Of a stretch of DNA of 64,000 bases, positions 34,363 to 43,559 are shown in pieces (position 1 is the first letter of the stretch; the number at the start of each line of letters is the position of its first letter). The position numbers and the translations under genes were made by a program. The stretch covers positions 806,001 to 870,000 of the forward strand of contig OY780964.2 in NCBI GenBank assembly GCA_963675935.2, read 5' to 3'. This DNA is from G963675935 sp963675935 (GTDB taxonomy: Bacteria; Planctomycetota; Planctomycetia; Pirellulales; Thermoguttaceae). Under the pieces are notes generated by a model, which did not search any database, was not told the DNA's origin, and was given only the letters and a program-made list of their open reading frames with translations.

Positions 34363-34560
34363 TTACACCGACGCAAGTTGATAGGAAAACTCGTTGACGT
34401 CGGTTTGCCGCTTGGCGTGTTCGATTGTCATGCTGACGACGCGATTCTCCTTGTCCACCTCCACCAACACGTCCTCATTGAGATCGTAGGTTTCGACGAT
34501 TTCGCGATCGCTGAATTGCAGCAGCAGGGTATCGGTATCCGGAAAGTATTTTGTTTGCAT
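34363..34560 (-). CDS. DUF2283 small protein
   Basis: 65 residues from the ATG at 34560 (MQTKYFPDTDTLLLQFSDRE), with AGGGGTGA nine bases upstream. The DTDTLLLQFS and VVEVDKENRVVSMTIEHA-type pattern is that of DUF2283, short proteins of unknown role often encoded with toxin-antitoxin-like genes. Its start is 37 bp downstream of the nucleotidyltransferase stop, so the two may be one module. Its 3' end lies 41 bp from the start of the desaturase gene. Confidence 0.8.
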   Translation of the reverse strand: MQTKYFPDTDTLLLQFSDREIVETYDLNEDVLVEVDKENRVVSMTIEHAKRQTDVNEFSYQLASV

Positions 34561-34597
34561 GGCGTCACCCCTGGAATCTTCGGCCAAACTAACGCGG

Positions 34598-34915
34598 TTA
34601 GTGGACCGCATCGAAGACCCTCCCCTCCTTGGCGGCTTCGTAGAGAACCGTTCCCGGCGTATCTCGCCACTCTTGAAAATCCCTCTCCGTGGTCACCAGA
34701 ACATCAACCGGCACTCGCATCGGCTGCAGAACATGGTGCAGACGCACCATCTCGGCGCGGTGGTCCGCGACTCTCGGCTCGATCACCAGAAAATCCAGAT
34801 CGCTGTCCGGCCTCGCGTCGCCACGGGCATGGGAGCCGAACAAAATCACCCGAGAGCCGGCAGGCGCGGCTTCCAGGAGCAGATCGACGGCTTTTTCAAT
34901 GACGCTTGAATCCAT
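34598..34915 (-). CDS. MNT-type nucleotidyltransferase
   Basis: 105 residues with the minimal nucleotidyltransferase motif GSHARGDARPDSDLD (GS-x10-D-x-D) at about 27-41. These small enzymes transfer AMP or UMP and usually act as the antitoxin half of HEPN/MNT pairs. No HEPN gene is next to it; the DUF2283 gene takes that place. A short palindrome at 34955-34979 is the likely site of autoregulation. Confidence 0.85.
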   Translation of the reverse strand: MDSSVIEKAVDLLLEAAPAGSRVILFGSHARGDARPDSDLDFLVIEPRVADHRAEMVRLHHVLQPMRVPVDVLVTTERDFQEWRDTPGTVLYEAAKEGRVFDAVH

Positions 34916-34954
34916 GGCGTGGACGGCTGCTTTTGTTTTGGCGGTTGCGAAACA

Positions 34955-34979
34955 GTCTCTATATCGACATTATAGAGAC
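34955..34979. promoter_or_regulatory. Candidate operator palindrome of the nucleotidyltransferase gene
   Basis: GTCTCTATA and TATAGAGAC face each other across 7 bp (TCGACAT). The centre is about 52 bp upstream of the nucleotidyltransferase start, where an autoregulatory operator would be expected. Function is inferred from position. Confidence 0.45.
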
Positions 34980-35023
34980 ACACCCCCCAAGCGTCAACGC
35001 GATGGCAGTCGAATCACGAACCG

Positions 35024-36034
35024 CTACACCTTCACCGCCCGTCCCTTCACGATCGACTCCGTCTCTTTCTGGCAGAGTACGACCGCGTCGCGGGCCAACT
35101 GGCCGTCCAACAGAGCCGAGGGCGTGTTCGTACGGACGGCTCGCACCACTTCGCTCAACTCCGCAAAAAAAGCGTCGGGCTGGCCGGCCGTCTTCGGCTG
35201 CTCGACCTTGCCTTTGTTCAACAACACCGTGAGCGGCGTGTTCGCGTCGAAAAAGATCGTCGCCTTTTCCAAATAAATCTCGTAAGCGTGCGTGAACGGC
35301 CGCCCCTGCTGGGCAATCACGCCGCTCGTGGCCGTGACCATCTTCGGCGGATCGTAAATGAACTGCGTCGAAAATCGCTCGGCCACCTCGCCGCGCATCG
35401 TGCCGACGCTCTGCACCGCCTTCGGCATTCCAAAAACCAGCCGGATGAAATGGGCGTCGTGAACGTGCAGGTCGAGCATCGGCCCGCCAACCTTCGCCGG
35501 GTTGTAAAAATCGGGCAGCCAGGCCGGATCGGAAATGATCCGCTTGAAATGACCTCCGAGCAATTGCCCGTATTTCCCCTTGACGATTGCGTCGTAGGCG
35601 AATTTGTATTCGGGGAAGAACGGCAGCACATGGCCGATCATCAGCAGCCGCCCGGCCTTCTTCGCGGTCTCAACCATCCGAACGCCATCGAACGGCGTCA
35701 GGGCGATCGGCTTCTCGCAAAAGACGTTTTTGCCGGCCTTCGACGCCGCGACGGCCGTCGCCGCATGAGCCGCGGGCGGCAGACAGATGTCGATCAGGTC
35801 CAATGTTGGATCGGCGATCATCTCGGCGAACTCGGTGTATCGGGTGACTCCGGTCAGGTCCATGATTTCGCCCGGAGGGCCGAAGTTGCCCTTGATGCCG
35901 CGCCAATCGCCGGCGAGGCGTTCGGGGAAGTTTTTCTCGCAGAGTGCCGCGACCTTGACGCCGCGAATTTTTTGATACGCCAAGTAATGGGTCATGCCCA
36001 TGAAACCGATGCCTGCAATGCCGACGCGAATCAT
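35024..36034 (-). CDS. Gfo/Idh/MocA family oxidoreductase
   Basis: 336 residues from the ATG at 36034 (MIRVGIAGIGFMGMTHYLAY). The N-terminal GIAGIGFMGMTH is the NAD(P)-binding loop; FCEKPIALTP carries the usual EKP with the catalytic Lys. GGPMLDLHVHDAHFIRLVFG is the C-terminal substrate-site motif with the conserved His. No export signal is visible, so it is a cytoplasmic sugar or inositol dehydrogenase-like enzyme, unlike the Tat-exported one at 24772. Confidence 0.88.
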   Translation of the reverse strand: MIRVGIAGIGFMGMTHYLAYQKIRGVKVAALCEKNFPERLAGDWRGIKGNFGPPGEIMDLTGVTRYTEFAEMIADPTLDLIDICLPPAAHAATAVAASKAGKNVFCEKPIALTPFDGVRMVETAKKAGRLLMIGHVLPFFPEYKFAYDAIVKGKYGQLLGGHFKRIISDPAWLPDFYNPAKVGGPMLDLHVHDAHFIRLVFGMPKAVQSVGTMRGEVAERFSTQFIYDPPKMVTATSGVIAQQGRPFTHAYEIYLEKATIFFDANTPLTVLLNKGKVEQPKTAGQPDAFFAELSEVVRAVRTNTPSALLDGQLARDAVVLCQKETESIVKGRAVKV

Positions 36035-36067
36035 ATGGAACTCCAATGGTTTTAGGTATTGAGAGAA

Positions 36068-37210
36068 TCAGGATTGTTTCTTTCGTTGTCCGCGTTTATG
36101 TCGCGGAGACTCAAGCCGCGGCGCATCCGCCGGCTGTTCCGCTCGCCGGGCCAATTGTTCTCGGGCCAACCGGATGGCGTCATGGAGTTTCCGCTCCAAA
36201 ATTTCCAGGGGCGGCAGTTCCGTTAGGTACTGTGCCACCCGAATCCCAGCGGCCTCCAAACGCAACAGACGAACATGTTCCGCCGACTTGTCGGCGCATA
36301 GGATTAAACCGATAGGCGGCTCTTCGCCCGGACAGGTTTCATGTTCTTGCAGCCAGCGGAGATACAGTTCCATTTGCCCCTTGTCGGACGCTTGAAACCG
36401 GCCGAGCTTCAGGTCGATGGCCACCAACCGCTTCAGCCGCCGATGGTAGAAGAGCAGATCGAGGTAGTAGTCCTCATGGTCCACGGTGATCCGTTTTTGT
36501 CTGGCGAGAAAAGCAAAATCCGATCCGAGTTCCAGGAGAAACGCCTCCAGTTCCCGCAGAATCGCCTGTTCAATATCGCGTTCGTTGTAGCCGCCGGTAA
36601 GCCCCAGAAAGTCGAGGAAATAGGGATCCCGGAAAACCAAGTCGGGAGTTAGGCGATCCTCGTCCCTCATTACGTCCAGTTCGCGACGGATCAACTCCTC
36701 CGGCTTCCGGCTGACCGCCGTCCGCTCGAATAGAAGTCGATCAATTTTCTGCCGCAACACGCGAACGCTCCATCGTTCCATACGGCACATCTCGGCGTAA
36801 AAATCTCGCTTTAGAGGATCGTCCAAAGCAACGATCTCGACGAAATGGCTCCAACTCAATTCTTTCGACAGTGTCGAAAGAATCCTCTCGTCGGGAAAGG
36901 CTTCCGCCAGTCGCATCATTCGAGAGAGGTTGGGTTCCGAGTAGCCTCGACCATATTCGGAAGTCAATTGTCTCGACAGTGTCGAGACAATTCGTTGTCC
37001 GTACTCTGCCCGCTGCTCGCCGAGAATGTCTTGCTGGATTCGCCGCCCAACGTGCCAATACAAGGTGACTAGGGTCGAATTTACCGCCTGGGCAACGTGT
37101 TGCCGGGCAGCTTCGATCAATTCCCGAACGTCGGCCAACAAGCGGTCGGTCGGCGGTCGAGCTTTGCGCGGGGCGAGCGACCGAGATTTGGATTTGGGCG
37201 GTTTCTTCAT
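36068..37210 (-). CDS. DUF1016 (PDDEXK-type) nuclease domain protein
   Basis: 380 residues from the ATG at 37210 (MKKPPKSKSRSLAPRKARPP). The N-terminal DUF1016-N region contains YGQRIVSTLSRQLTSEYGRG and, later, ERILSTLSKELSW. The C-terminal YhcG-type PDDEXK domain has the acidic core YYLDLLFYHRRLKRLVAIDL, with Asp in the strand and the D-x-K pair (AIDLK). These proteins occur near restriction and mobile genes and are suspected nucleases. Two perfect palindromes lie in the DNA coding for the repeated STLS motifs (36859-36883 and 36966-36992). Confidence 0.88.
   Translation of the reverse strand: MKKPPKSKSRSLAPRKARPPTDRLLADVRELIEAARQHVAQAVNSTLVTLYWHVGRRIQQDILGEQRAEYGQRIVSTLSRQLTSEYGRGYSEPNLSRMMRLAEAFPDERILSTLSKELSWSHFVEIVALDDPLKRDFYAEMCRMERWSVRVLRQKIDRLLFERTAVSRKPEELIRRELDVMRDEDRLTPDLVFRDPYFLDFLGLTGGYNERDIEQAILRELEAFLLELGSDFAFLARQKRITVDHEDYYLDLLFYHRRLKRLVAIDLKLGRFQASDKGQMELYLRWLQEHETCPGEEPPIGLILCADKSAEHVRLLRLEAAGIRVAQYLTELPPLEILERKLHDAIRLAREQLARRAEQPADAPRLESPRHKRGQRKKQS
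36859..36883. repeat. 25-bp perfect palindrome in the DUF1016 gene
   Basis: ATTCTTTCGACA-G-TGTCGAAAGAAT, perfect except for the single central base. It encodes the ILSTLSKEL motif and shares the core TCGACAGTGTCGA with the palindrome at 36966. Confidence 0.9.
36966..36992. repeat. 27-bp perfect palindrome in the DUF1016 gene
   Basis: AATTGTCTCGACA-G-TGTCGAGACAATT, perfect around a single central G. It encodes RIVSTLSRQL. It lies 107 bp from the related palindrome at 36859. Confidence 0.92.
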
Positions 37211-37278
37211 TGCTTTGCGTGCGCGCACTTCTTGCGAGGCCGCAAGCGGCTTTCTTACTGACCACTAGCCACCAGCCA

Positions 37279-38772
37279 CTAGCCGCCAACCACTTTCGAG
37301 TACCGCCCGAACGCCTCGTCCCACGACGCCACGTTCTTCGGCGCGTATTCCTCGACCGGGAAGCTGCGGCGAATTACCTCGCGGGCCTCGGCGATTGACG
37401 CGACCGCTCCGTCGGCCACCGCCTGCATCATCAGATTGCCGATGGCCGTCGCCTCGACCGGCCCGGCCACCACGCGCCGCCCGCAGGCGTCGGCCGCGAA
37501 CTGGCAAAGCAGCCGGTTTTTCGTCCCGCCGCCGACGATGTGGATCGTCTCGATCCGCTGGCCGTTCAACTCCTCGCACATTCCCAACACCTGCCGGAAC
37601 CGCAGGGCCAAGCTCTCCAACGCGCAGCGAACGACCGCGCCCTTCTCCTCCGGCACGGGCTGGCCGGTTTTGCGGCAAAACGCACGAATCGCCTCGGGCA
37701 TGTCGCCGGGGGTCGAAAATTCGGCGGCGTCGGGATTGATGAACGACCGCAACGGCGCCGCGGCCGCGGCCATTTGCGTCAGGGCGTCCCAATCCAGATT
37801 GGCGCCCGCGGTGTTCCACACACGGCGGCACTCCTGCACGAGCCACAGCCCGGTGATGTTTTTCAGCAGGCGGATCGTTCCGCCGACGCCGCCTTCGTTT
37901 GTAAAGTTCAGCTTGAGCACCGCGTCGTTGATGACCGGCTGCGGCGATTCGATGCCCATCAAGGCCCAGGTGCCGAGGCTGATGTAGCACCAGTCGGGCT
38001 TGACGCCGGGGCGGCTCTTCGCCGGCACCGACATGACGGCGCTGGCCGTGTCGTGCGTGCCGGGCAGCACGACTTTGGTCGATGGCAGCCCGACGTCGGC
38101 CGCAACGGAAGCCCGCAACGGCCCCAAGACGGTTCCCGGCTGAGCGATCTTGCCCATGATGCGCGTCGGCAGCGAAAATCGTTCCAGAAGCTCGGTGGCC
38201 CAATCGCCCTTGACGGGATTGTAGAACTGGCTGGTGCTGGCCTCGGTCATTTCGTTGCTCTTCACGCCGGTCAGCAGCCAGTGGAACAGGTCGGGCACCA
38301 TGAGCATGGTTTCGGCGACATCCAAAAGCGGCGAGCCGGAAATTTTCATCGCCAGGAGCTGATAGAGCGTGTTGAGCTGCATGAATTGGAGGCCGGTGTG
38401 GCGGAAGATTTCCTCGCGGGCAACGATGCCAAAGGCTTTTTCCATCATGCCGTTGGTGCGGCTGTCGCGGTAATGGTAGGGATTGCCCAGCAGTTCATCG
38501 CCGCGGCCCAACAGGCCAAAATCGACGCCCCAGGTATCGACGCCGACGCTTGCCACGCCGACGCCCCCACGGCCGCCTGCGGCACGAAGCCCCTCGCGCA
38601 CCTGTCGCCACAGCTCCAACAGGCTCCAATAGAGGTGGCCGGCGGCATCGACCGGGCCGTTCTCGAACCGGTAGACCTCCTCGAGCCGCAGCCGCTGGCC
38701 GTCAAAATATCCCAAAACGTGCCGCCCGCTGGAAGCCCCGATATCAACCGCCAGATAAGCCTTTTCGGTCAT
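37279..38772 (-). CDS. rhaB: Rhamnulokinase
   Basis: 497 residues from the ATG at 38772 (MTEKAYLAVDIGASSGRHVL). It is a FGGY-family sugar kinase: the N-terminal phosphate loop AVDIGASSGRH, a central VVLPGTHDTASAV with the catalytic Asp in the GTHD motif, and a C-terminal ATP site near IETIHIVGGGTKNRLLCQFA. It phosphorylates L-rhamnulose to its 1-phosphate. No isomerase or aldolase is beside it. The start has no strong ribosome site; an upstream ATG at 38814 is possible. Confidence 0.92.
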   Translation of the reverse strand: MTEKAYLAVDIGASSGRHVLGYFDGQRLRLEEVYRFENGPVDAAGHLYWSLLELWRQVREGLRAAGGRGGVGVASVGVDTWGVDFGLLGRGDELLGNPYHYRDSRTNGMMEKAFGIVAREEIFRHTGLQFMQLNTLYQLLAMKISGSPLLDVAETMLMVPDLFHWLLTGVKSNEMTEASTSQFYNPVKGDWATELLERFSLPTRIMGKIAQPGTVLGPLRASVAADVGLPSTKVVLPGTHDTASAVMSVPAKSRPGVKPDWCYISLGTWALMGIESPQPVINDAVLKLNFTNEGGVGGTIRLLKNITGLWLVQECRRVWNTAGANLDWDALTQMAAAAAPLRSFINPDAAEFSTPGDMPEAIRAFCRKTGQPVPEEKGAVVRCALESLALRFRQVLGMCEELNGQRIETIHIVGGGTKNRLLCQFAADACGRRVVAGPVEATAIGNLMMQAVADGAVASIAEAREVIRRSFPVEEYAPKNVASWDEAFGRYSKVVGG

Positions 38773-38890
38773 GGATGCACCGTCTCTCCTGAAGAATGTC
38801 GATATGTGCCACAACAGCTTGTTATGGTGTCAGTTTGGACGTGAAAGGTCAAGTCCCCGAACAGGTTTGTGCGGGAGAACGGCAGAGCAG

Positions 38891-38912
38891 AACGGAATAA
38901 ATTCCGTTCTAC
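38891..38912 (-). repeat. REP-like unit, GTAG + AACGGAAT family
   Basis: On the minus strand this reads GTAG and then AACGGAAT-TTA-TTCCGTT. It is a single compact unit. Confidence 0.75.
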
Positions 38913-38921
38913 AGCAATGTC

Positions 38922-38989
38922 GTTTAGCCGGCGAGCTTGCTTGCCGCGCGGGATGTCGCCCCCAAACGCGGCAAGCCTGCCGACTAAAC
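38922..38989. repeat. Inverted pair of the GTTTAGCCGGCGAGC family
   Basis: GTTTAGCCGGCGAGCTTGC and GGCAAGCCTGCCGACTAAAC face each other; the right arm has a few changes (GACTAAAC). It is the same family as at 7526-7605. Confidence 0.82.
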
Positions 38990-39272
38990 AGTCCAATGCC
39001 GCATTACTACTCGGAATCACGAATAGCCCCCCCGCGATGCAGACAGTTATATATCCACTAGAGCTATAGGTGATATGTTTGGCCACGGGCATGCTTTGCG
39101 ACATGGCAATGGGGCCATAGGTGTGTTGTGGGGGTTCCGCTCCGACGCTGGATTAGCGGGTGGGGGCGAATCGGGGGAGGCATGAACCGATAGCGGCAAG
39201 AAAAGCAAGTAAGCGTGGCTTCGTCTTCGTCAGCTTGCAACGCAGTTCACAAACCCATTCGCCCTGAAGCGG

Positions 39273-42200
39273 CTACTCTTCGAGAAACATCCGCCGAATC
39301 TGCCGCTCGACCTCGTCGCGAGCAAGCCGCACTTCCGGCACGCGCACGATCGGATCGAGCGTCTCGTCTTCCTCCTCGCCCGACTCCCACTGCGCTTGAT
39401 CCGCCTCCTGTTCGAGAGCCTCGAGCCAGCCGGGCAGTTCATAGCCGGCGCCCAAGGGCAGCCGGGTGAAATGGGCCACCTGCTCCTCAAGCTGTTCGAG
39501 AGCTTTCGGCGGCCGACGCTCGCGAAGCTCCTCGATCGTCAGGCGAAGCAATGCGCAAAGCCGATCGACTTCCAACGGCCGAACGAACCGCTCGGCAAGA
39601 TGCTCGGCGACGCTCGGCAAGCGCATGCCATAGGTTTTGCAGAGCGCGTCGAACCGCCGCTGATGTTCGTCGGCCATCGGACCGGTTCGCTGGGCAATGG
39701 CCAATCGCCAGATTTCGGCCGCCCCGCCGCGCCCGCAGCGGACCAACGTCTCGTGGGCAAGGGTGACCGGCCGCAGATTCCACGCGAGCCGGTCGTAATT
39801 CGCCCTGAGCCGCAGGAAGTCGAGCAACGTATAAAGCATGTCGCCGCGATCCGACTGCGTCGTGATGCTGTTGTAATCGACGTATTCACCGTAGTTTTCG
39901 ACCACGGCCTCGATGGCGGTCCCCAACCAGTGCGCGGCGTCGTCGAGCGGTATCGCGACGTCCAATTCGGCCAGCAGGCGGAACGGCTCGTCGGGTTCCG
40001 GCTGATCGCGCAAGGTTTCGAGATACTCCTTGACGCCCTGATGCAAAATGCCGCGAAGGTTGCCCATGTTCATGAAGCCCTGCGTGAACAGGTCGCCGCC
40101 GTAGGTCTCGACGAATCGTTTGAGCCGTCCCCATTGACGCGGATCGTTCACGGTTTCAAGCACGGAAAGCCGGACGCCGCGGCTGTGCATGAGCCAACTG
40201 CGGAGGAGGATTTCGATGACCTGTTCCAAACACTCGATCAGATTGGCGTCGGCCCGGTGCGAAAAAGTCTTTGAATTATTGGGCGTCTTGGTTTTCTTTT
40301 TCCCCCATTCGGCTGCGGAAACCGCCAAGCAGCGGGTGACGGACTTGCAGGCAATGGCGAACACGCGGTCGAATTCGGTGACGCCGCCCGGCCCGACCGG
40401 ATGCCGCGTCTCCATGAGTTGGGCGGTTTCCAGCAGCCGGCATGTTTCGGTCAGCAACCCGAGCCGCGGCAGGCAGCCCAGCAGGCGGCGCATGACGCAT
40501 TGCAGGCCGCGCGCGGCGACGATCCGCTGCGGATTGCCGCCGCGCCCCAATGCCACGTACAACAGCGGCTGCTTGGCCAATTCCCCGAGCAAACGCGGCC
40601 AAATGCGGCGAACGCCCTCGATGTCGCCCTGCACGATCGCCGAAAGCGCCTCGCCGGCCGGCTGCTCCCACGCATCCAAACCCTCGGCCGAGGCCGCGCG
40701 CGACATCGACGCCCGAATGATCCGGGCCGCGTCGGCCGTCTCGACGCACGTCTGAATGATCTCCTCGAGCAACGTTTCCTTGACGCTGCGCCGGCGATCG
40801 TATTCCATCAGCGATTCTTGCGTGCCGCGCGGCGGCGCAATGCGGTGGTGATGCACCGAGGCCATCAGCGACAGCAATTGCCGCCGGTTCCGCTCCGCCT
40901 GTTCGAGCCAGCCGGCCAGCACCTCGTCGCGGTCCGGAGCGTCAGCGGGCGTCGAGGCCGCGGCGCATAGCCGCCACAACTGCGCCACCGTGGCCAAAAA
41001 ACCCAGCCGGCTGACGATCCGCTCGGCCTCGCCGACCAGTTCGATGTCGGTCGGGCTTTGGCCGGTCTCGAACATCTCGCCCTCGACGCCGTCGTCGGCG
41101 CTGTCGCGATACGTGACGTCTTCGTAGGCCGCGCCGAACAGATTATCCTCGTCGTCCGGCTCTTCCTCTTCCGGCTCGCCGGCGAAGTCGAATTCATCGC
41201 CCGGCCCCTCGCCAAACTCGTCTTCCGGCGGCCCTGCCTGGCCGCCCTCGTCGCCCAACGCCTCGACGGCCATTTCAAAATGCGGAACCTGCCAATACTC
41301 TTCCGCGTTGGCCTCGAGATAGTCGAGAAACTTGCGGGCCAACGGCCATCGCGCCGGCACGGGGGGCGCTGATGTGTCGGTCGGGGCCGCCGCCCAAAGG
41401 TCTTCCATCCACAACAGCGCGAGGTCGTGGAACGAGAAATCTTCCTCGACCAGCGGGATTTCCTCGGCCTGGCTGAGCCACTGGACCAGCAGGGCCATTG
41501 CGGCCACGGGATCGCGGCGGTCCAACAACGTGTCGATCACCAGGGAGTAGGCTTTTGGCGAGCGGAAATGCTCGACGTGTTTGCGCCAGAACACCAAATC
41601 GCCGGCCGCCGCGCCACCTTCGTGCCAAGCCCGAAGCGCCGCGGCCACGCTCTCGGCCGATTCGAGCGTTTCCTGGCCGGAAATCCCTTCGATCGAGCCG
41701 ACCTCGACGGTGGCGAACTGATCCCACCAGTGGGCCAATTCGGCGAGGCTGCGCGTAAGGGCCTGCTGCAATCCATCGTCACCGGCCGCGGCCGCGGCTT
41801 TGTGAACCCGCCCATAAAGCATGAAAATGTCGCTCATCGCGTCGAGCAGATCGTCGACGCGATGGTCGTAGACGCTGTTCTCGACAGCGGGAAACAAACT
41901 GTATTGGCCGTCGAAACCCAAAATGTTCCACGGATCGACCATCGCCCCGCACTCGATCGCGCGGCGCAGCAAATCCTCGATCGGCGGCAACTCGGCGGCC
42001 GCGGTCGCCAACTCGCCCCGCTCGATCGCCAGGTGGGCCGCCGCCATGCGACATCGCATTTCGCAAGCCATGCGGGCCGAAGCCACGGGGACGACCTGCA
42101 CCTGGCGGGTCGCCGCCTCGGCGCAACCGATGGTCGCGAAAAGCTGCGCCAAATGCACGTGCTGCAATTGCAATGCACGGCGACGGGCCAAATCGTGATT

Positions 42201-43301
42201 GAAATGCTGCCGGGCGGCGCCAAAAGGCTGACGAAGCGCCTGGGCCTCGGCCCGCAATCGTTCGGCGTGCGGACCGGTCAGGCTTTGCAGCAACCGCTCG
42301 TAAAAGGCATCGCGAAAAGCGGCGATCTTCTGCACCAGCGTCGCCAGCGTGACCGACGAGTCGTGGGCGTCGGGCCGATTGCCGCTGATGCCCGATCCCA
42401 TCAACATCGTGCCGGCCAGCACCGCCGCCTCCTCGAACATCACCTGCTTGCGCGACAACCGGCCGTGATGCTCCAGACGATCGAGCATGGCATCGAGCGC
42501 TGCCTGCTGCAACACGAAGCGGCGGCAGCGGCCCGAGTTGTCCAGGCAGTTCATGTCCCATTGGCCGAACAAGTAGTTGGGCCGCTTGTTCACCGGGTGG
42601 TCGAAATCGTACGCCCGGGGGTCGAACGCCAACTCGTCGAGCTGGTCCAGGGTGAACATCGCATCGAAACAAATTGCGGGATCGGTGGTTTCGAGGATGG
42701 CCAAGGCGGTCTCGATAAGCTCCTGGCACGGACCGACGGCGACGCCTGCCCCGCGAATCCACAGGGGGATGGGGCGAACCCATTCGTGGTCGTAGGGCTG
42801 AATTTTCCGCTCGGTGCGCAATACGGCCACGGGCCGGTGGCCGAGGTAGTCGTTCAATTCGTCCAAGGCGGCCGAGACGATCCGGTCGGTCTCGCCCCAC
42901 GGCCCACCCTGACGCAACACTGCCTCGCACATCCGGCCGATGAAGAACGGCTGAAACAGGGCCTCGTCGGTCTGATGGAATAGCAGATCGTGGTGGAACT
43001 GACGGTAGGCCGGCAAGGCGGCGTCGAAAACCAGTTGCAGCGCGGCCTCGGCCTGTTCGACTTGCCGGAAGGCGTCGGACGTGCCGCGAACGGCCAGCAA
43101 CTCGGCTCGCAGCAGATTTCCGAGGGCGAGCCAGGTTGGCTCCGCCGGTTTGGCGGTTGGGGATTTGTCGGCCAGCCGGCCGAACAGATCGTTAAGGTTC
43201 GCCAAAAAGCGGGGGTCCGGCGTGCCCGAGGAAAAGTTCAGGTAGCCAAGAATATCTTGGGCAAGGACGGATAATTTGCCGCCCGACGGGTTGCGATTCA
43301 T
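39273..43301 (-). CDS. Large soluble protein of unknown function, 1342 aa
   Basis: 1342 residues from the ATG at 43301 (MNRNPSGGKLSVLAQDILGY); GGAGAGG lies just upstream. There is no signal peptide or membrane segment. The sequence is almost entirely helical, rich in Leu, Ala and Arg, in blocks that recall long alpha-solenoid or TPR-like proteins. Near the middle is an acidic stretch (DEFGEGPGDEFDFAGEPEEE) that may be a disordered hinge. I do not recognise a family. It stands alone between rhaB and the glycosyltransferase genes. Its size and solenoid-like composition suggest a scaffold. Confidence 0.7.
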   Translation of the reverse strand: MNRNPSGGKLSVLAQDILGYLNFSSGTPDPRFLANLNDLFGRLADKSPTAKPAEPTWLALGNLLRAELLAVRGTSDAFRQVEQAEAALQLVFDAALPAYRQFHHDLLFHQTDEALFQPFFIGRMCEAVLRQGGPWGETDRIVSAALDELNDYLGHRPVAVLRTERKIQPYDHEWVRPIPLWIRGAGVAVGPCQELIETALAILETTDPAICFDAMFTLDQLDELAFDPRAYDFDHPVNKRPNYLFGQWDMNCLDNSGRCRRFVLQQAALDAMLDRLEHHGRLSRKQVMFEEAAVLAGTMLMGSGISGNRPDAHDSSVTLATLVQKIAAFRDAFYERLLQSLTGPHAERLRAEAQALRQPFGAARQHFNHDLARRRALQLQHVHLAQLFATIGCAEAATRQVQVVPVASARMACEMRCRMAAAHLAIERGELATAAAELPPIEDLLRRAIECGAMVDPWNILGFDGQYSLFPAVENSVYDHRVDDLLDAMSDIFMLYGRVHKAAAAAGDDGLQQALTRSLAELAHWWDQFATVEVGSIEGISGQETLESAESVAAALRAWHEGGAAAGDLVFWRKHVEHFRSPKAYSLVIDTLLDRRDPVAAMALLVQWLSQAEEIPLVEEDFSFHDLALLWMEDLWAAAPTDTSAPPVPARWPLARKFLDYLEANAEEYWQVPHFEMAVEALGDEGGQAGPPEDEFGEGPGDEFDFAGEPEEEEPDDEDNLFGAAYEDVTYRDSADDGVEGEMFETGQSPTDIELVGEAERIVSRLGFLATVAQLWRLCAAASTPADAPDRDEVLAGWLEQAERNRRQLLSLMASVHHHRIAPPRGTQESLMEYDRRRSVKETLLEEIIQTCVETADAARIIRASMSRAASAEGLDAWEQPAGEALSAIVQGDIEGVRRIWPRLLGELAKQPLLYVALGRGGNPQRIVAARGLQCVMRRLLGCLPRLGLLTETCRLLETAQLMETRHPVGPGGVTEFDRVFAIACKSVTRCLAVSAAEWGKKKTKTPNNSKTFSHRADANLIECLEQVIEILLRSWLMHSRGVRLSVLETVNDPRQWGRLKRFVETYGGDLFTQGFMNMGNLRGILHQGVKEYLETLRDQPEPDEPFRLLAELDVAIPLDDAAHWLGTAIEAVVENYGEYVDYNSITTQSDRGDMLYTLLDFLRLRANYDRLAWNLRPVTLAHETLVRCGRGGAAEIWRLAIAQRTGPMADEHQRRFDALCKTYGMRLPSVAEHLAERFVRPLEVDRLCALLRLTIEELRERRPPKALEQLEEQVAHFTRLPLGAGYELPGWLEALEQEADQAQWESGEEEDETLDPIVRVPEVRLARDEVERQIRRMFLEE

Positions 43302-43559
43302 GAAGCACCTCTCCTCCAACGAGCAAGTCTCCTATGGTAGGTTCCCATCGCGGTTAGGTCTAGCGGGGGTGGAAGGCTCGTGGCGAGTCAGCCTGAAATC
43401 TCTGAATGCCACGCGCGTCTTCCGGGCGGCGGGATTTCGCTATTTCGCGTCCGGGTTGCTATTGAACAGTTTCGACAATCCATTTATACTGCATCCCCCC
43501 AATGGGTAAATGTGTGATTGCAACTCGAATAGGGCTGAATATCCCCTAGAGGTGGTGTG

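Larger units (their letters stand above)
38773..39272. other. Repeat-bearing intergenic region
   Basis: 500 bp upstream of rhaB and downstream of the 1342-residue gene. It contains the REP-like unit at 38891 and the GTTTAGCCGGC pair at 38922. The remaining part up to 39272 shows no gene and no clear hairpin; promoters for rhaB must lie in the first 120 bp. Confidence 0.6.
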
